DNA from: Candidatus Altimarinota bacterium
Lineage (GTDB): Bacteria > Patescibacteriota > Gracilibacteria > UBA4473
Reading direction: 5' to 3'
DNA length: 64,000 nt
Assembly (NCBI GenBank): GCA_018608565.1
Contig: JABAZT010000019.1
Span: 1 to 64,000 of the forward strand
The notes below the pieces were generated by a model, which had not been told where the DNA came from, did no database searches, and saw nothing but the letters and a program-made list of their open reading frames with translations. A program made the translations under genes and the position numbers. Within the stretch, counting starts at the first letter, position 1. Every line of letters begins with the position of its first letter. Shown here piece by piece: positions 26,529-35,488 of this stretch.

Positions 26529-27296
26529 TTATTTATCTTCTTTTTTAGATTCTGTTTTTTTAGTTTCAGCTTTTTTAGGGGCTTCTTCTTTTGCTGGTGC
26601 TTTTTTCTTTTCTGTTTTGGCTTCTTGAGCTGCTCCTGCTGCTTCTGCTATTTTTTTAGCCGCTTCTACTTGTGCAGCTTTTGCTGCTTTTGAAATTGGC
26701 GGTGCTTCATTTCGAAGCATTTGTAGTGCTTTGATTGTAGCGTATGCAGAAGTAACTTTATTTCGTGAACCATGTAGTTTTGAAAGTACATTTTTGATTC
26801 CTGCAAGTTCAAGAATTTTCCGTACTGAACCTCCGGCAATTACTCCTTTCCCTTCTGGTGCTGGAAGTAAGAATACCTTTGTTGCTTTATATTTCGTATT
26901 TACAGCATGTGGAATTGTGTCGTTGATGATTGGAACCTTGATCATTCGCTTTTTCGCTTGAGCGATAGCTTTTTGAACTCCGATCATTACTTCACTTGAT
27001 TTCCCCATCCCAAATCCTACTCGTCCTTTTTTATCTCCAATTGCCACAGTCACTCTAAATCGCATTTGTCGTCCTCCTGCGGTTACTCGAGTTACTCGAT
27101 CTATCCCTAGAATTGTTTCTTCAAACTCTTTAGGCTCTTTTTTTCGACCTCCACGACCTCGTCGTCCTCTAGATCGATCTGACTTAGCTTGCTCGCTTGC
27201 TTTCACCCGTGTATCAGATGGCTTAGCATCGTCATTAGATGGAGCAGCGGTAGCTGTCTTTTCTTCTTTTACTGGAGCGGTATTTTCTTCGGTCAT
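26529..27296 (-). CDS. rpsE: Ribosomal protein S5 with long charged ends
   Basis: 255 residues against about 165 in most bacteria. The core (about 55-200) is intact: KEFEETILGIDRVTRVTAGG, RVGFGMGKSSEV and GVIAGGSVRKILELAGIKN. The first 55 residues are Ala/Thr/Arg-rich with a RGRRGRGGRK cluster, and the last 50 are a Lys/Glu/Ala tail (KKTESKKEDK). rplO follows directly with no rpmD (L30) between, as in other CPR bacteria. Confidence 0.97.
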   Translation of the reverse strand: MTEENTAPVKEEKTATAAPSNDDAKPSDTRVKASEQAKSDRSRGRRGRGGRKKEPKEFEETILGIDRVTRVTAGGRQMRFRVTVAIGDKKGRVGFGMGKSSEVMIGVQKAIAQAKKRMIKVPIINDTIPHAVNTKYKATKVFLLPAPEGKGVIAGGSVRKILELAGIKNVLSKLHGSRNKVTSAYATIKALQMLRNEAPPISKAAKAAQVEAAKKIAEAAGAAQEAKTEKKKAPAKEEAPKKAETKKTESKKEDK

Positions 27297-27337
27297 GTTG
27301 TTAGTTTATGGTGATTGGTAATGGTGATCTTTTTGAT

Positions 27338-27673
27338 TTAGAATTTCAATCCAGCTTCTCGAGCACTGTCAGCGAGTACTTGGACTTGGCCTTGGTACTT
27401 AAATCCGTTTCTATCAAAAGCTACTTCTGTTACTTTTGCTTTTTTAGCTGCTGCTGCGATAGCGGTTCCTACTTCTTTTGCGCCTTCAATGCCAGACTTT
27501 CCTTTTAGGTTTGAAGCAGAAGCAAGAACTTTTCCTGATGCATCATCAAATATTTGAGCATAGATGGCTTTGTTCGATCGATAAATAATCAATCGTGTTT
27601 TCCCACCTACCTTTGCTTTTGCGTGATGTTTTCGCGCTCTTGCGGTTCGTAATTCGTTTTTAGTCTGTGCCAT
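27338..27673 (-). CDS. rplR: Ribosomal protein L18
   Basis: 111 residues, binds 5S rRNA. RLIIYRSNKAIYAQIFDD and the closing DRNGFKYQGQVQVLADSARE match the L18 core and C-terminus. Normal length; 48 bases downstream of rplF. Confidence 0.96.
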   Translation of the reverse strand: MAQTKNELRTARARKHHAKAKVGGKTRLIIYRSNKAIYAQIFDDASGKVLASASNLKGKSGIEGAKEVGTAIAAAAKKAKVTEVAFDRNGFKYQGQVQVLADSAREAGLKF

Positions 27674-27720
27674 TTTTAGAGAAGTATCTTAAGTAGTTTT
27701 AAAGTCTTATTTTATTATTT

Positions 27721-28269
27721 TTATGAAGCTGCGGATTTACCAGCTTTCATCGCTACGTATTCATCTACGTATCGAATTCCTTTTCCTTTATAAGGTTCTG
27801 GTTTTCTGTACTCTCGGATATTTGCTGCAACCTGTCCAACTCGAGCTTTATCAACTCCAGTAATATGGATCACATTGTTGCTGTCTTTATCAAATTCGAC
27901 CGTTACATCTTCTGGAACTGTATATTCAATTGGATGAGAATACCCTAGACTTAATGTTAATTTTTTTCCAGCCACATTCCCTCGATACCCTACTCCTCGA
28001 ATTTCAAGTGATTTTTTAAATCCTTCATTTACACCAACAATCATATTGAAGGCCAAACTTCGGTATAGCCCGTGAAGTGCTTTGGCTTGTTTAGTATCAT
28101 TCTTTCGAGTGAATACGAGTTGAGATCCTTCTTTCTTGATCTCAATGAGATCAGTATTGAATTCTTGTTGTAGTTCTCCTTTTGATCCCTTCACTTTCAT
28201 GAGGTTTCCTTCTATAGAGAATTCTACTCCTTCTATTATCGTAACTGGTGCGTTTCCTACTCGTGACAT
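27721..28269 (-). CDS. rplF: Ribosomal protein L6
   Basis: 182 residues with the two L6 repeats. The C-terminal end EYRKPEPYKGKGIRYVDE is the conserved L6 signature that contacts the sarcin-ricin loop region. Normal length and position between rpsH and rplR. Confidence 0.97.
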   Translation of the reverse strand: MSRVGNAPVTIIEGVEFSIEGNLMKVKGSKGELQQEFNTDLIEIKKEGSQLVFTRKNDTKQAKALHGLYRSLAFNMIVGVNEGFKKSLEIRGVGYRGNVAGKKLTLSLGYSHPIEYTVPEDVTVEFDKDSNNVIHITGVDKARVGQVAANIREYRKPEPYKGKGIRYVDEYVAMKAGKSAAS

Positions 28270-28302
28270 GATATTCTAGTTATAGTAATTAATTTGTTGT
28301 AT

Positions 28303-28677
28303 TTAGCTTATTTCACAGAGTAACTCTCCTCCAACCTCTTGTTGTCGTGCCTCATACCCAGTCATCAAACCTTTAGAGGTAGAGACCACTACGATTCCAA
28401 ATCCGTTTTCTACTTTTCGAATATCTGCTGCTGCAGAGTAGATTCGTTGTCCTGGCTTAGAAACTCGCTTGAGGCTCAACTTTCTTTCTGGGAGCTCCAG
28501 AGCAAGCTGCTTAAATTTTCCAGAAGTATCTACTGAGACACTCTTCAAAAATTTATTTTTTAGCATTACGTTTGCTATCGCTTCTTTTTCATTTGAATGA
28601 GGTATCTGCACTGTGGCATTACTCGCCATTTGAGCGTTTCGTATTCGAGTCAAGAAGTCAGCTATTGGATCAGTCAT
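28303..28677 (-). CDS. rpsH: Ribosomal protein S8
   Basis: 124 residues. MTDPIADFLTRIRNAQMA and the C-terminal GFGIVVVSTSKGLMTGYEAR are S8 hallmarks. Binds the central domain of 16S rRNA; in many bacteria it also represses the spc operon. Confidence 0.97.
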   Translation of the reverse strand: MTDPIADFLTRIRNAQMASNATVQIPHSNEKEAIANVMLKNKFLKSVSVDTSGKFKQLALELPERKLSLKRVSKPGQRIYSAAADIRKVENGFGIVVVSTSKGLMTGYEARQQEVGGELLCEIS

Positions 28678-28750
28678 ATTTCGGTATGTAGTAAGTGGTG
28701 AATGGTTCGTAGTTAATTAGTAACTACTCATTATTTATTGTTAATTGTTT

Positions 28751-29005
28751 TTACCAAGAAGATTTTTTCACTCCTGGAACTTGTCCTTTTTCGGCCATCT
28801 CTCTGAAACAACATCGACAAAGCCCAAAATCTCGCATAAATCCTCGTGGTCTTCCACACTTTTCACAGATGTTATTTTGACGAGTTTTGTACTTGTCTTT
28901 TGGACGAGTTGCAAACTTCTTATTGTCATATGTTCCATCTGCTCGTTTGGTTTCCACTCGAGCGGTCATTTTTCGTTTTCGTATTTCTCTTGCTAGATTA
29001 GCCAT
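28751..29005 (-). CDS. rpsN: Ribosomal protein S14, zinc-binding type, with longer N-terminus
   Basis: 84 residues. The C-terminal half is the zinc form: CEKCGRPRGFMRDFGLCRCC holds the four ligands (C-x2-C and C-x2-C). Zinc-type S14 is usually 61 residues; the extra 23 are at the N-terminus and resemble the long form, so it looks intermediate. Confidence 0.95.
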   Translation of the reverse strand: MANLAREIRKRKMTARVETKRADGTYDNKKFATRPKDKYKTRQNNICEKCGRPRGFMRDFGLCRCCFREMAEKGQVPGVKKSSW

Positions 29006-29013
29006 GATTATAT

Positions 29014-29592
29014 TTAGTTAGCGGTAGTATTAGAATCTTTCTTAAATGGAAATCCAAATGCTTCCATTAATTTTCGTGCGTGCTCTACATTCTTTGTATT
29101 AGTTACTACAGTAATTTGAAGTCCGTGAGTTTTGTTTATATCTCCCTCTGCCACCTCAGGAAAGACCGAATGATCTTTAAACCCAAACGAACAGTTCCCT
29201 TGTTTATCAAAAATATTTCGCTTCACTCCATCAAAACCTCGAACCCGTGGGTAAACGATGTTTATTACTTTATCAAGAAAATTGTAAGCAGAATCCTTTC
29301 GAAGTGTTACCACCATACCGATTGGCATCCCCTCTCTTAGTTTAAAGTTAGAAACTGCCATTCTCGACTTTCGAGTTACTGGCTTTTGCCCCGTAATGGC
29401 TACAATGTTTTTTTCAACAAAACTTGTATCCTTACTTCCTTGGAGAAAACTCCCCATCCCTACATTTACCACAATCTTTTGGATACGTGGCACTTGCATT
29501 GGATTTTTAATTCCAAGGTCTTTCATGAGCATAGGAACAATTTCCTTCTCATACTTTTCTTTCAATGCTGATGTAATAGCGACAGTAGTCAT
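29014..29592 (-). CDS. rplE: Ribosomal protein L5
   Basis: 192 residues. QVPRIQKIVVNVGMG, GQKPVTRKSRMAVSNFKLREG and RVRGFDGVKRNIFD are conserved L5 blocks that contact 5S rRNA and the P-site tRNA. About 12 residues longer than usual, at the C-terminus. Confidence 0.97.
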   Translation of the reverse strand: MTTVAITSALKEKYEKEIVPMLMKDLGIKNPMQVPRIQKIVVNVGMGSFLQGSKDTSFVEKNIVAITGQKPVTRKSRMAVSNFKLREGMPIGMVVTLRKDSAYNFLDKVINIVYPRVRGFDGVKRNIFDKQGNCSFGFKDHSVFPEVAEGDINKTHGLQITVVTNTKNVEHARKLMEAFGFPFKKDSNTTAN

Positions 29593-29600
29593 AGATAGTG

Positions 29601-29966
29601 TTATGCTTTAATAGTTTCTGTTGGTTCTTTTTTAGCTTTTGCTTTCTTTGCGGTAGCTTTCACGACTGGCTGGCCTGAGGCTCGAGTAATTCGAGTCTTA
29701 GTTCCATCCTTCGCAATCTCATACCCAACTCGTGAAGGCTTCCCCGTTTTTGCATCTACGATGGCAATATTTGAGATATGAACTGGAGCATCTAGCTCAA
29801 CTCGCTCTCCAGGATCTCCTTCACGTCCTTTGATATGCTTAATTTTTTTATTGGCTCCCTCTACAAGCACTCGATCCTGCTTGTTAAGGATTTTAACAAT
29901 GACACCTTGATGCCCCTTGCTTTTTCCTGTTGTTACGACGACCGAATCTCCAATTTGATATTTCAT
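29601..29966 (-). CDS. rplX: Ribosomal protein L24
   Basis: 121 residues. The KOW motif is visible ([21 protein letters not shown]). The body matches L24, an assembly initiator of the large subunit. A Lys/Ala-rich tail after residue 100 is extra. Eight bases before rplE. Confidence 0.95.
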   Translation of the reverse strand: MKYQIGDSVVVTTGKSKGHQGVIVKILNKQDRVLVEGANKKIKHIKGREGDPGERVELDAPVHISNIAIVDAKTGKPSRVGYEIAKDGTKTRITRASGQPVVKATAKKAKAKKEPTETIKA

Positions 29967-29969
29967 GGT

Positions 29970-30338
29970 TTATACTACTTCAGGAGCTAGTGAAACAATT
30001 TTTTGGTACCCTTTTCCTCGAAGCTCTCGAGCAATTGGACCGAATACCCGAGTCCCTTTCGGCTGACCATCGGTATTTACGATTACTACTGCGTTATCGT
30101 CAAACCGAAGATACGACCCATCCTTTCTACGAATTGGAGATATCTGTCGAACGATAACCGCTCGTTGTACTGTTTTCTTTTTTACGACCCCCTTTGGTGC
30201 CGCTTGCTTTACGGTTACTACGATCACATCACCCACTCGTGCATATCGTCGTTTAGATCCCCCAAGGACCTTAATACACATCACCTGCTTGGCGCCGGTG
30301 TTATCTGCTACATTGAGTCGGGACATATGTTGGATCAT
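29970..30338 (-). CDS. rplN: Ribosomal protein L14
   Basis: 122 residues. [20 protein letters not shown] and [20 protein letters not shown] are L14 signatures; [13 protein letters not shown] ends the core. Normal length. Three bases before rplX. Confidence 0.97.
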   Translation of the reverse strand: MIQHMSRLNVADNTGAKQVMCIKVLGGSKRRYARVGDVIVVTVKQAAPKGVVKKKTVQRAVIVRQISPIRRKDGSYLRFDDNAVVIVNTDGQPKGTRVFGPIARELRGKGYQKIVSLAPEVV

Positions 30339-30380
30339 GGTGTTTTCTTATTGTTAGTTCAGAGCGTTATACTTAGCGTC

Positions 30381-30650
30381 TTATACGATTATTGCTTTCT
30401 CAGCTACCTCTGTGAGCTCGAATGTTTTTCTTTTAGAGAGTGGTCGACATTGTGTAATCACAACCGTATCCCCGACTCCAGCCTCACCTTCTTCATCATG
30501 TGCGAGAAACCGTCTCGTAATTCGATACCGCTTCTTATACTTAGGATGCGATCGGTATTCATTTACCTCTACCTTGATCGTCTTATCCCCCGAGATTGCT
30601 ACTACAAGCCCCCTCTTTACAATCTTTGATGTGTTAGTTGAATCTGCCAT
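30381..30650 (-). CDS. rpsQ: Ribosomal protein S17
   Basis: 89 residues, OB fold. GLVVAISGDKTIKVEVNEY and DTVVITQCRPLSKRKTFEL are the conserved S17 blocks. Normal length. Confidence 0.96.
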   Translation of the reverse strand: MADSTNTSKIVKRGLVVAISGDKTIKVEVNEYRSHPKYKKRYRITRRFLAHDEEGEAGVGDTVVITQCRPLSKRKTFELTEVAEKAIIV

Positions 30651-30667
30651 GATAGGTAATTAAATTA

Positions 30668-30871
30668 TTATGCAGCCTTTTCAGCCTGCTGTTTTTCTCG
30701 AAGCACAGTATTAATTTGTGCAATCGCCTTTTTATTCTTCTTAATCTTAGACGTATCCTGATTTTGACCTGTAACAGTATGAAACTTTGCCACTGCCTTA
30801 TCTCGACGTCTCTTTTTGAGCTCTGCCCAGAGTTTTTTTGGTGTCATCTGCCGAAGTTCTGAAACTTTCAT
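30668..30871 (-). CDS. rpmC: Ribosomal protein L29
   Basis: 67 residues of two helices, starting MKVSELRQMTPKKLWAELKK. The end (KKNKKAIAQINTVLREKQ) matches the usual K-x-IARI-x-T-x-LRE pattern. It starts one base after the rplP stop. Confidence 0.93.
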   Translation of the reverse strand: MKVSELRQMTPKKLWAELKKRRRDKAVAKFHTVTGQNQDTSKIKKNKKAIAQINTVLREKQQAEKAA

Positions 30872-30872
30872 A

Positions 30873-31289
30873 TTAAATCTCGTTAGTTACGATCTTACAT
30901 TTAACTCCGAGCTTGTATGTAGCGAGTCGAAGTGCCTCTCGCATCAGCTCTGGCTCAGCCCCTGCCATCTCAAAGAGAATAGTACCAGGATGAACCTGTG
31001 CCACCCATCTATCGGGCGCCCCTTTCCCAGATCCCATCGGAACTTCTCCCGATTTCGCTGTAAGAATCTTATCAGGAAAGATCCGAATCCAGATTTTCCC
31101 TCCTCGCTTCACTGCACGGGCGATACATCGCCGTGCCGCCTCAATCTGTCGAGCTCCAATTTCCGCAGAACCTTGAGACTTAATAGCAATCTCTCCAAAG
31201 GCGATCGTAGTTCCTTTCGTAGCTACTCGCTTCTTCTGAGATCTAAGCCTATGTTGTTTTCGGAATTTGGTTTTCTTCGGTTGAAGCAT
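30873..31289 (-). CDS. rplP: Ribosomal protein L16
   Basis: 138 residues. [20 protein letters not shown] at the start and [18 protein letters not shown] in the middle are L16 signatures; it helps place tRNA in the A site. In the standard order it follows rpsC directly. Here it is the first gene of a second transcription unit, with its own promoter just upstream and Tad genes in between. Confidence 0.97.
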   Translation of the reverse strand: MLQPKKTKFRKQHRLRSQKKRVATKGTTIAFGEIAIKSQGSAEIGARQIEAARRCIARAVKRGGKIWIRIFPDKILTAKSGEVPMGSGKGAPDRWVAQVHPGTILFEMAGAEPELMREALRLATYKLGVKCKIVTNEI

Positions 31290-31334
31290 GTTGATTTTAG
31301 CATTAAACGCACTTGTGGTGCGAAGAGCCGACAG

Positions 31335-31362
31335 ATCCTATGAGATTTCTCATTTCTGTCAA
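31335..31362 (-). promoter_or_regulatory. Promoter of the rplP-rplO operon
   Basis: On the minus strand TTGACA (rc of 31357-31362), 16 bases, TAGGAT (rc of 31335-31340), then CTGTCGGCTCTT. The design and the bases after the -10 are nearly the same as the rpsJ promoter (TAGTAT then CTGCCGGCTCTT). Confidence 0.85.
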
Positions 31363-31509
31363 GAACAAAAACCTTTTTTTTCTGTGAATTCATAAATTTA
31401 CAGCCATAGACACAAAAAATAGTGTTTCAACTAGATAAAACAAACCTTGAAAAACAAGCTCAAATTGAGTTATAAATAGGACCATTCATCAAAAAATAAC
31501 GAATCAAAC

Positions 31510-32388
31510 TTATGCTCCTTGCATTAAATGTATCAAACCTGGCCCTATATAGATGATGAGTAATGCAGGAAAAATAAAAAGTACAAGTGGAAGAGATATC
31601 TTGACTGCGGCCGTTCGGGATAATTCTTCAGCCCGTTGTCTTCGTCTTGTTCGAATGATTTCTGATTGAATTTCTAGCGTATGAGCCAGAGAGACCCCAA
31701 GTTTCTTGGATTGAACAATACTAGAAATAAAATTTTGCCATTCGGTAATTGGAACCGTATCTCTGAGAACCTGTAAAACCTCATCAAGCCTTTTTCCAAA
31801 TGCCAGATACTGCATTTGATCTCTGACAAGCTCTGCCAGATCGCCTTTCTTTTTCCCTGAAATATATCGCAGTGCCTGCTCTACATTCATCCCCGTCTGT
31901 AGTGTCAGTGCAAGCAAGTCGATAAAATATGGAACCTCCTGATAGAGTCGTTTTTCTCGTTTCTCTTTTTGTACTTGAAGCCACAAATCTGGAAGTACAT
32001 ATCCTATTCCATAGATGATAATGAGCCAAAAAGTATTTTTCCAACTTAAATCTCCAAACCATATATAAATCCAAAAATAAATCAGAAATATAGTTACCAT
32101 AGCCTGCTTAAGTCCTAAAAATTGATCAATACGGATCACATCCCCAGAGAGAAGTATCTTTTGGGCTAATTTTTCTTTGTTGGTGGTAATCCCCACAAAC
32201 CATCGTGGTTTTGTCAGCCATTTACGCTGAAGCATACGATCGAGCAATGATATAGGATCTGTTTTTCCCTTCCACTGTGAAACTAATCGCTTCCAAACCC
32301 ATATCTGTCTTCCAGAACTAACCATCAATAGACGCACCCCCATACCGAGAGTGACAAGCCAGAGTAGTATAAGAAATAGAGGAAACAT
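31510..32388 (-). CDS. tadC: Tad pilus inner-membrane platform protein TadC
   Basis: 292 residues. A type II secretion F domain lies at about 145-270: YFIDLLALTLQTGMNVEQAL, then a helical stretch ending KLGVSLAHTLEIQSEIIRTR. Membrane helices at the N-terminus, near 95-130 and at the C-terminus (LVLFIFPALLIIYIGPGL). With TadB it forms the platform on which Flp pilin is assembled. Last gene of the Tad set. Confidence 0.9.
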   Translation of the reverse strand: MFPLFLILLWLVTLGMGVRLLMVSSGRQIWVWKRLVSQWKGKTDPISLLDRMLQRKWLTKPRWFVGITTNKEKLAQKILLSGDVIRIDQFLGLKQAMVTIFLIYFWIYIWFGDLSWKNTFWLIIIYGIGYVLPDLWLQVQKEKREKRLYQEVPYFIDLLALTLQTGMNVEQALRYISGKKKGDLAELVRDQMQYLAFGKRLDEVLQVLRDTVPITEWQNFISSIVQSKKLGVSLAHTLEIQSEIIRTRRRQRAEELSRTAAVKISLPLVLFIFPALLIIYIGPGLIHLMQGA

Positions 32389-32410
32389 GAGAGATATTAG
32401 ATAAGTGTTT

Positions 32411-33379
32411 TTATAATTTTACTTGGACGATTCGCCAGATCAGGAAAAAACCGATTAGCTCTAAAATAATAGAAGTTGAAAGTAGTACATTCCCAAGGGT
32501 CGTATGAAATAATACCCCAACATGACTGGGGGAAATCCAATTAAATACGACCAAAGAACCAGGCCAAAGCGCCGCAATAAGAAGTCCACTCATTTTCCCC
32601 TGAGAGGTAAATGACTTTATATCCCGCTGAAGTTTTAATTTTTCTTCGATGAGAAATGCTATTTTCTGAAATAGCTGAACCAAATTACCCCCTGTCTTAA
32701 CCTGAATAATCGTGCTCTCTGTAAAAAAATTAATCTCTGGATGCTGCACTGATTGCGCAAAACCAATCAATACCTCTTCTAATGAAACCTGGAGAGATAA
32801 TTTTCTATTTATCTCTTGGAGAGACGATCGTAGAGGCTCATCCATCTCATCGGCGACAAACGCAAAACTACTCTGCAGTGAATACCCTGCTTGAAGCGTA
32901 TGTGACATAGCCTGGAGAAACATTGGAAGTTGCTCAACGAGTTTCTTCTTGGAATCGATTGATTTTGTAGCCAGGAACCCCAAAACCAAGGCGACAAATA
33001 CAATCGTAAATACAATCCCAATCAAAACCCCCATAACAAATATCCCAAGCAAAAAACTTAATATCCCTCCAATTAAAAGAATGACCTGAAACCCCCTCCA
33101 ACCAATCCCAATTCGAGATTTTTCATGAAGACGTTGGAGCCAATATCCATCCTCAAAGGAGTTAAATTCTGATTTATTTTTATTTTCTTTTTTTTGCTGC
33201 AGTGGCTTGAGTTGCTGCTCCCACCGATTTCCTCTGAGTTTTCTGTGTTTTCTCCCAATAATCAAATATGACAGAAGCATAAAACACAATAACACTCCCA
33301 ACAATAACAACGCCCACCACCCCCAGAAGCTTTGGAGGATTGATTGATTGAAGTTATAAATTAGGTCAATGAAGGACAT
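32411..33379 (-). CDS. tadB: Tad pilus inner-membrane platform protein TadB
   Basis: 322 residues. An N-terminal membrane helix, a charged loop, two central helices (VILLIGGILSFLLGIFVMGV), then the F domain with LPMFLQAMSHTLQAGYSLQS and QVKTGGNLVQLFQKIAFLIE, and two C-terminal helices. Pairs with TadC 22 bases downstream. Confidence 0.9.
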   Translation of the reverse strand: MSFIDLIYNFNQSILQSFWGWWALLLLGVLLCFMLLSYLIIGRKHRKLRGNRWEQQLKPLQQKKENKNKSEFNSFEDGYWLQRLHEKSRIGIGWRGFQVILLIGGILSFLLGIFVMGVLIGIVFTIVFVALVLGFLATKSIDSKKKLVEQLPMFLQAMSHTLQAGYSLQSSFAFVADEMDEPLRSSLQEINRKLSLQVSLEEVLIGFAQSVQHPEINFFTESTIIQVKTGGNLVQLFQKIAFLIEEKLKLQRDIKSFTSQGKMSGLLIAALWPGSLVVFNWISPSHVGVLFHTTLGNVLLSTSIILELIGFFLIWRIVQVKL

Positions 33380-33436
33380 AGGAGAAATGATTTAGTATTA
33401 AAAATGAGATAAAGAGGGATATAATCCTGAGGAATC

Positions 33437-34675
33437 TCAATAATTTTTTATTTTCATATTAAATAACTGTTTCCATAGATTATGAGTTTGATAATCTTCA
33501 AATCCTTTTGGAATAAATTTTGTTTGAATAAACTCTTGTTTTTTCAGGTCATACTTAAAAAGTGTTTCTACTGAGTATTCTGAAGTTGTAAGATCTTTTT
33601 GTACTTCAGCGATTTCAATAATTTTTCGACTCCCATCCCTTAGCCTTGCCTGCTGTACGACTATATCTATTCCTTGTATAACCTGCGGTCGAATTGCCGA
33701 AATCGGCATATCTATTCCTCCCATAAGCACCATTGTTTCAACTCGAAACAAGCTCTCTAATGGAGCATTTGCATGCACGGTTGTAAGCGACCCCTTGTGT
33801 CCGGTATTCATGGCTTGAAGCATATCAATTGATTCTGCTGAACGAATCTCCCCTACTACAATCCTATCTGGACGCATTCGAAGGGCATTTTTGACTAATG
33901 TTCGAATCGGAATTTCTCCTTTCCCCTCAATATTGGGGGGTCGTGACTCGAGAGAAATCAAATGTGGATGTTCTATCCTAATCTCAGCCGCATCTTCTAT
34001 GGTTACAATCCTCTCTCCATGTGGGATCAATGAGGCAAAGGCGTTGAGAGTTGATGTTTTTCCTGCACCAGTCCCCCCAGAGATAAGAATATTTTGTTTA
34101 CTCTCGATACAAAGCCTGAGAAAATCTGCCATCTGGGAACTGATCGAATTTTTGTCGAGCATATCCTGTAACTGAAAAGTCTTTGTCGGAAATTTTCGTA
34201 TCGTAAGTACTGGGCCCACCAAACTAAGGGGAGGAATCACTGCATTTACTCGTGATCCATCTTCCAATCTTGCATCCACCAGTGGAGTACTCTCATCTAT
34301 TCGTCGACCAATCTGTCCGACAATCCGGTTTATCACTCCAATAAGCTGCTCTTCAGAAAGAAATGTATAATCGGTTTCCTGCACTTTCCCTTCTTTTTCT
34401 ATATAAATTGTATCTTTTCCATTCACCATTATCTCGCTTACGGATTCATCTCTAAGCAAAAACTCAAGCGGACCAAGTCCTACAATCGAAAACACTACCT
34501 GATCTACTATCTTAACTCTTGTTGTAGAAGGGAGCAATATATCTCTGGAATCAAAAAAATTATTTACTAGCACTCGCACCTCTTCCTCTGATGGATCACT
34601 GGCAGACTGAGCTTGTAGCGCCTGAACAGTTTGCTCATATAGATCGTGCTGAAGTTGGTCTAGGTCTAGTGACAT
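33437..34675 (-). CDS. tadA: Tad pilus assembly ATPase TadA (CpaF)
   Basis: 412 residues. Secretion ATPase: Walker A GGTGAGKT at 200-207, Asp box and Walker B region RPDRIVVGEIRSAESIDML, His box TGHKGSLTTVHANAP. The N-terminal domain (1-150) includes the usual FEFLL-type and EIMVNG segments. It powers pilin assembly. The motif set fits the CpaF/TadA branch rather than PilB, as no zinc Cys cluster is present. Confidence 0.95.
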   Translation of the reverse strand: MSLDLDQLQHDLYEQTVQALQAQSASDPSEEEVRVLVNNFFDSRDILLPSTTRVKIVDQVVFSIVGLGPLEFLLRDESVSEIMVNGKDTIYIEKEGKVQETDYTFLSEEQLIGVINRIVGQIGRRIDESTPLVDARLEDGSRVNAVIPPLSLVGPVLTIRKFPTKTFQLQDMLDKNSISSQMADFLRLCIESKQNILISGGTGAGKTSTLNAFASLIPHGERIVTIEDAAEIRIEHPHLISLESRPPNIEGKGEIPIRTLVKNALRMRPDRIVVGEIRSAESIDMLQAMNTGHKGSLTTVHANAPLESLFRVETMVLMGGIDMPISAIRPQVIQGIDIVVQQARLRDGSRKIIEIAEVQKDLTTSEYSVETLFKYDLKKQEFIQTKFIPKGFEDYQTHNLWKQLFNMKIKNY

Positions 34676-34756
34676 GGGGAGAGGGGGTAGAATATTTAGT
34701 ACTTAACTAAGAGATTGAAAAACACTTTTTGCTTTTCAAGTCTTCGCTCTTTCTCT

Positions 34757-35464
34757 CTACAATAAATGGTCAATAATCTTCTCTATTGCTTTTCCAAGCT
34801 TACTACGTCGTTGCATCACGACGGGAATACCTTCATACACTTGGTGCCAGAGTGCTTTTGTATCTACAGGAAGTGTTCCTAATAATGGAACTTCTAGACG
34901 ACTAAATTGCACCCTCACTTCTGAGGCCTCTCGCTTGTCCACCTGATTTATGATTATTTGTGATTTTTCAGAAAGAGATGGATATTGATTTTGTATTTGT
35001 TCATAGGCACTAAAACTCGCTGGCCCCATGCTCAAAATATTTACACAGATCTTGATACATTCTTCTACCGCAGTCCAAACCCAGCTGGGAAGCTTGGGAT
35101 CCATATCCACATATAGCACATCATATCGCTTGGTCACTAAAGCCCAAAAATCTATAAAAAATGCCTGATCAATAGCACCCCAACCTCGAAGTGTTGGTGA
35201 TAAAATCACCTCCACGCCCTGTACTTGGACAATTTGATCTAAAAGCGAAGCGCCCCATTCTTTTGTTTTCCAAAAAGAAACTAAATCTCCCATATGTCGC
35301 TTATGGGTAAACCCCATATAGTGATACAGATCTGGAATCTGTGAAAGTTGTATCACCCCGACCTTTTTCTGTGGAGCTCTCCACTGATGTGCAATGGCTA
35401 GATTTGAAGCTATTATCGTAGCTCCTGCAGTTCGAGGAGCGGTGACGGCAATTATTTTTGTCAT
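34757..35464 (-). CDS. tadZ: TadZ/CpaE-like MinD-family protein with altered P-loop
   Basis: 235 residues. Fold order is ParA/MinD: an N-terminal strand, a glycine/alanine loop, DLYHYMG, then VLYVDMDPKLPSW (Walker A' / switch II region) and IINQVDKREA. The P-loop reads APRTAGATIIASNL where functional MinD proteins have KGGxGKT, so the key lysines are absent and ATP binding may be lost. TadZ proteins mark the pilus assembly site and are known to be variable here. Placed between CpaB and TadA genes. Confidence 0.75.
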   Translation of the reverse strand: MTKIIAVTAPRTAGATIIASNLAIAHQWRAPQKKVGVIQLSQIPDLYHYMGFTHKRHMGDLVSFWKTKEWGASLLDQIVQVQGVEVILSPTLRGWGAIDQAFFIDFWALVTKRYDVLYVDMDPKLPSWVWTAVEECIKICVNILSMGPASFSAYEQIQNQYPSLSEKSQIIINQVDKREASEVRVQFSRLEVPLLGTLPVDTKALWHQVYEGIPVVMQRRSKLGKAIEKIIDHLL

Positions 35465-35488
35465 TAAAAAAAGAAAATAAAGTATAAA

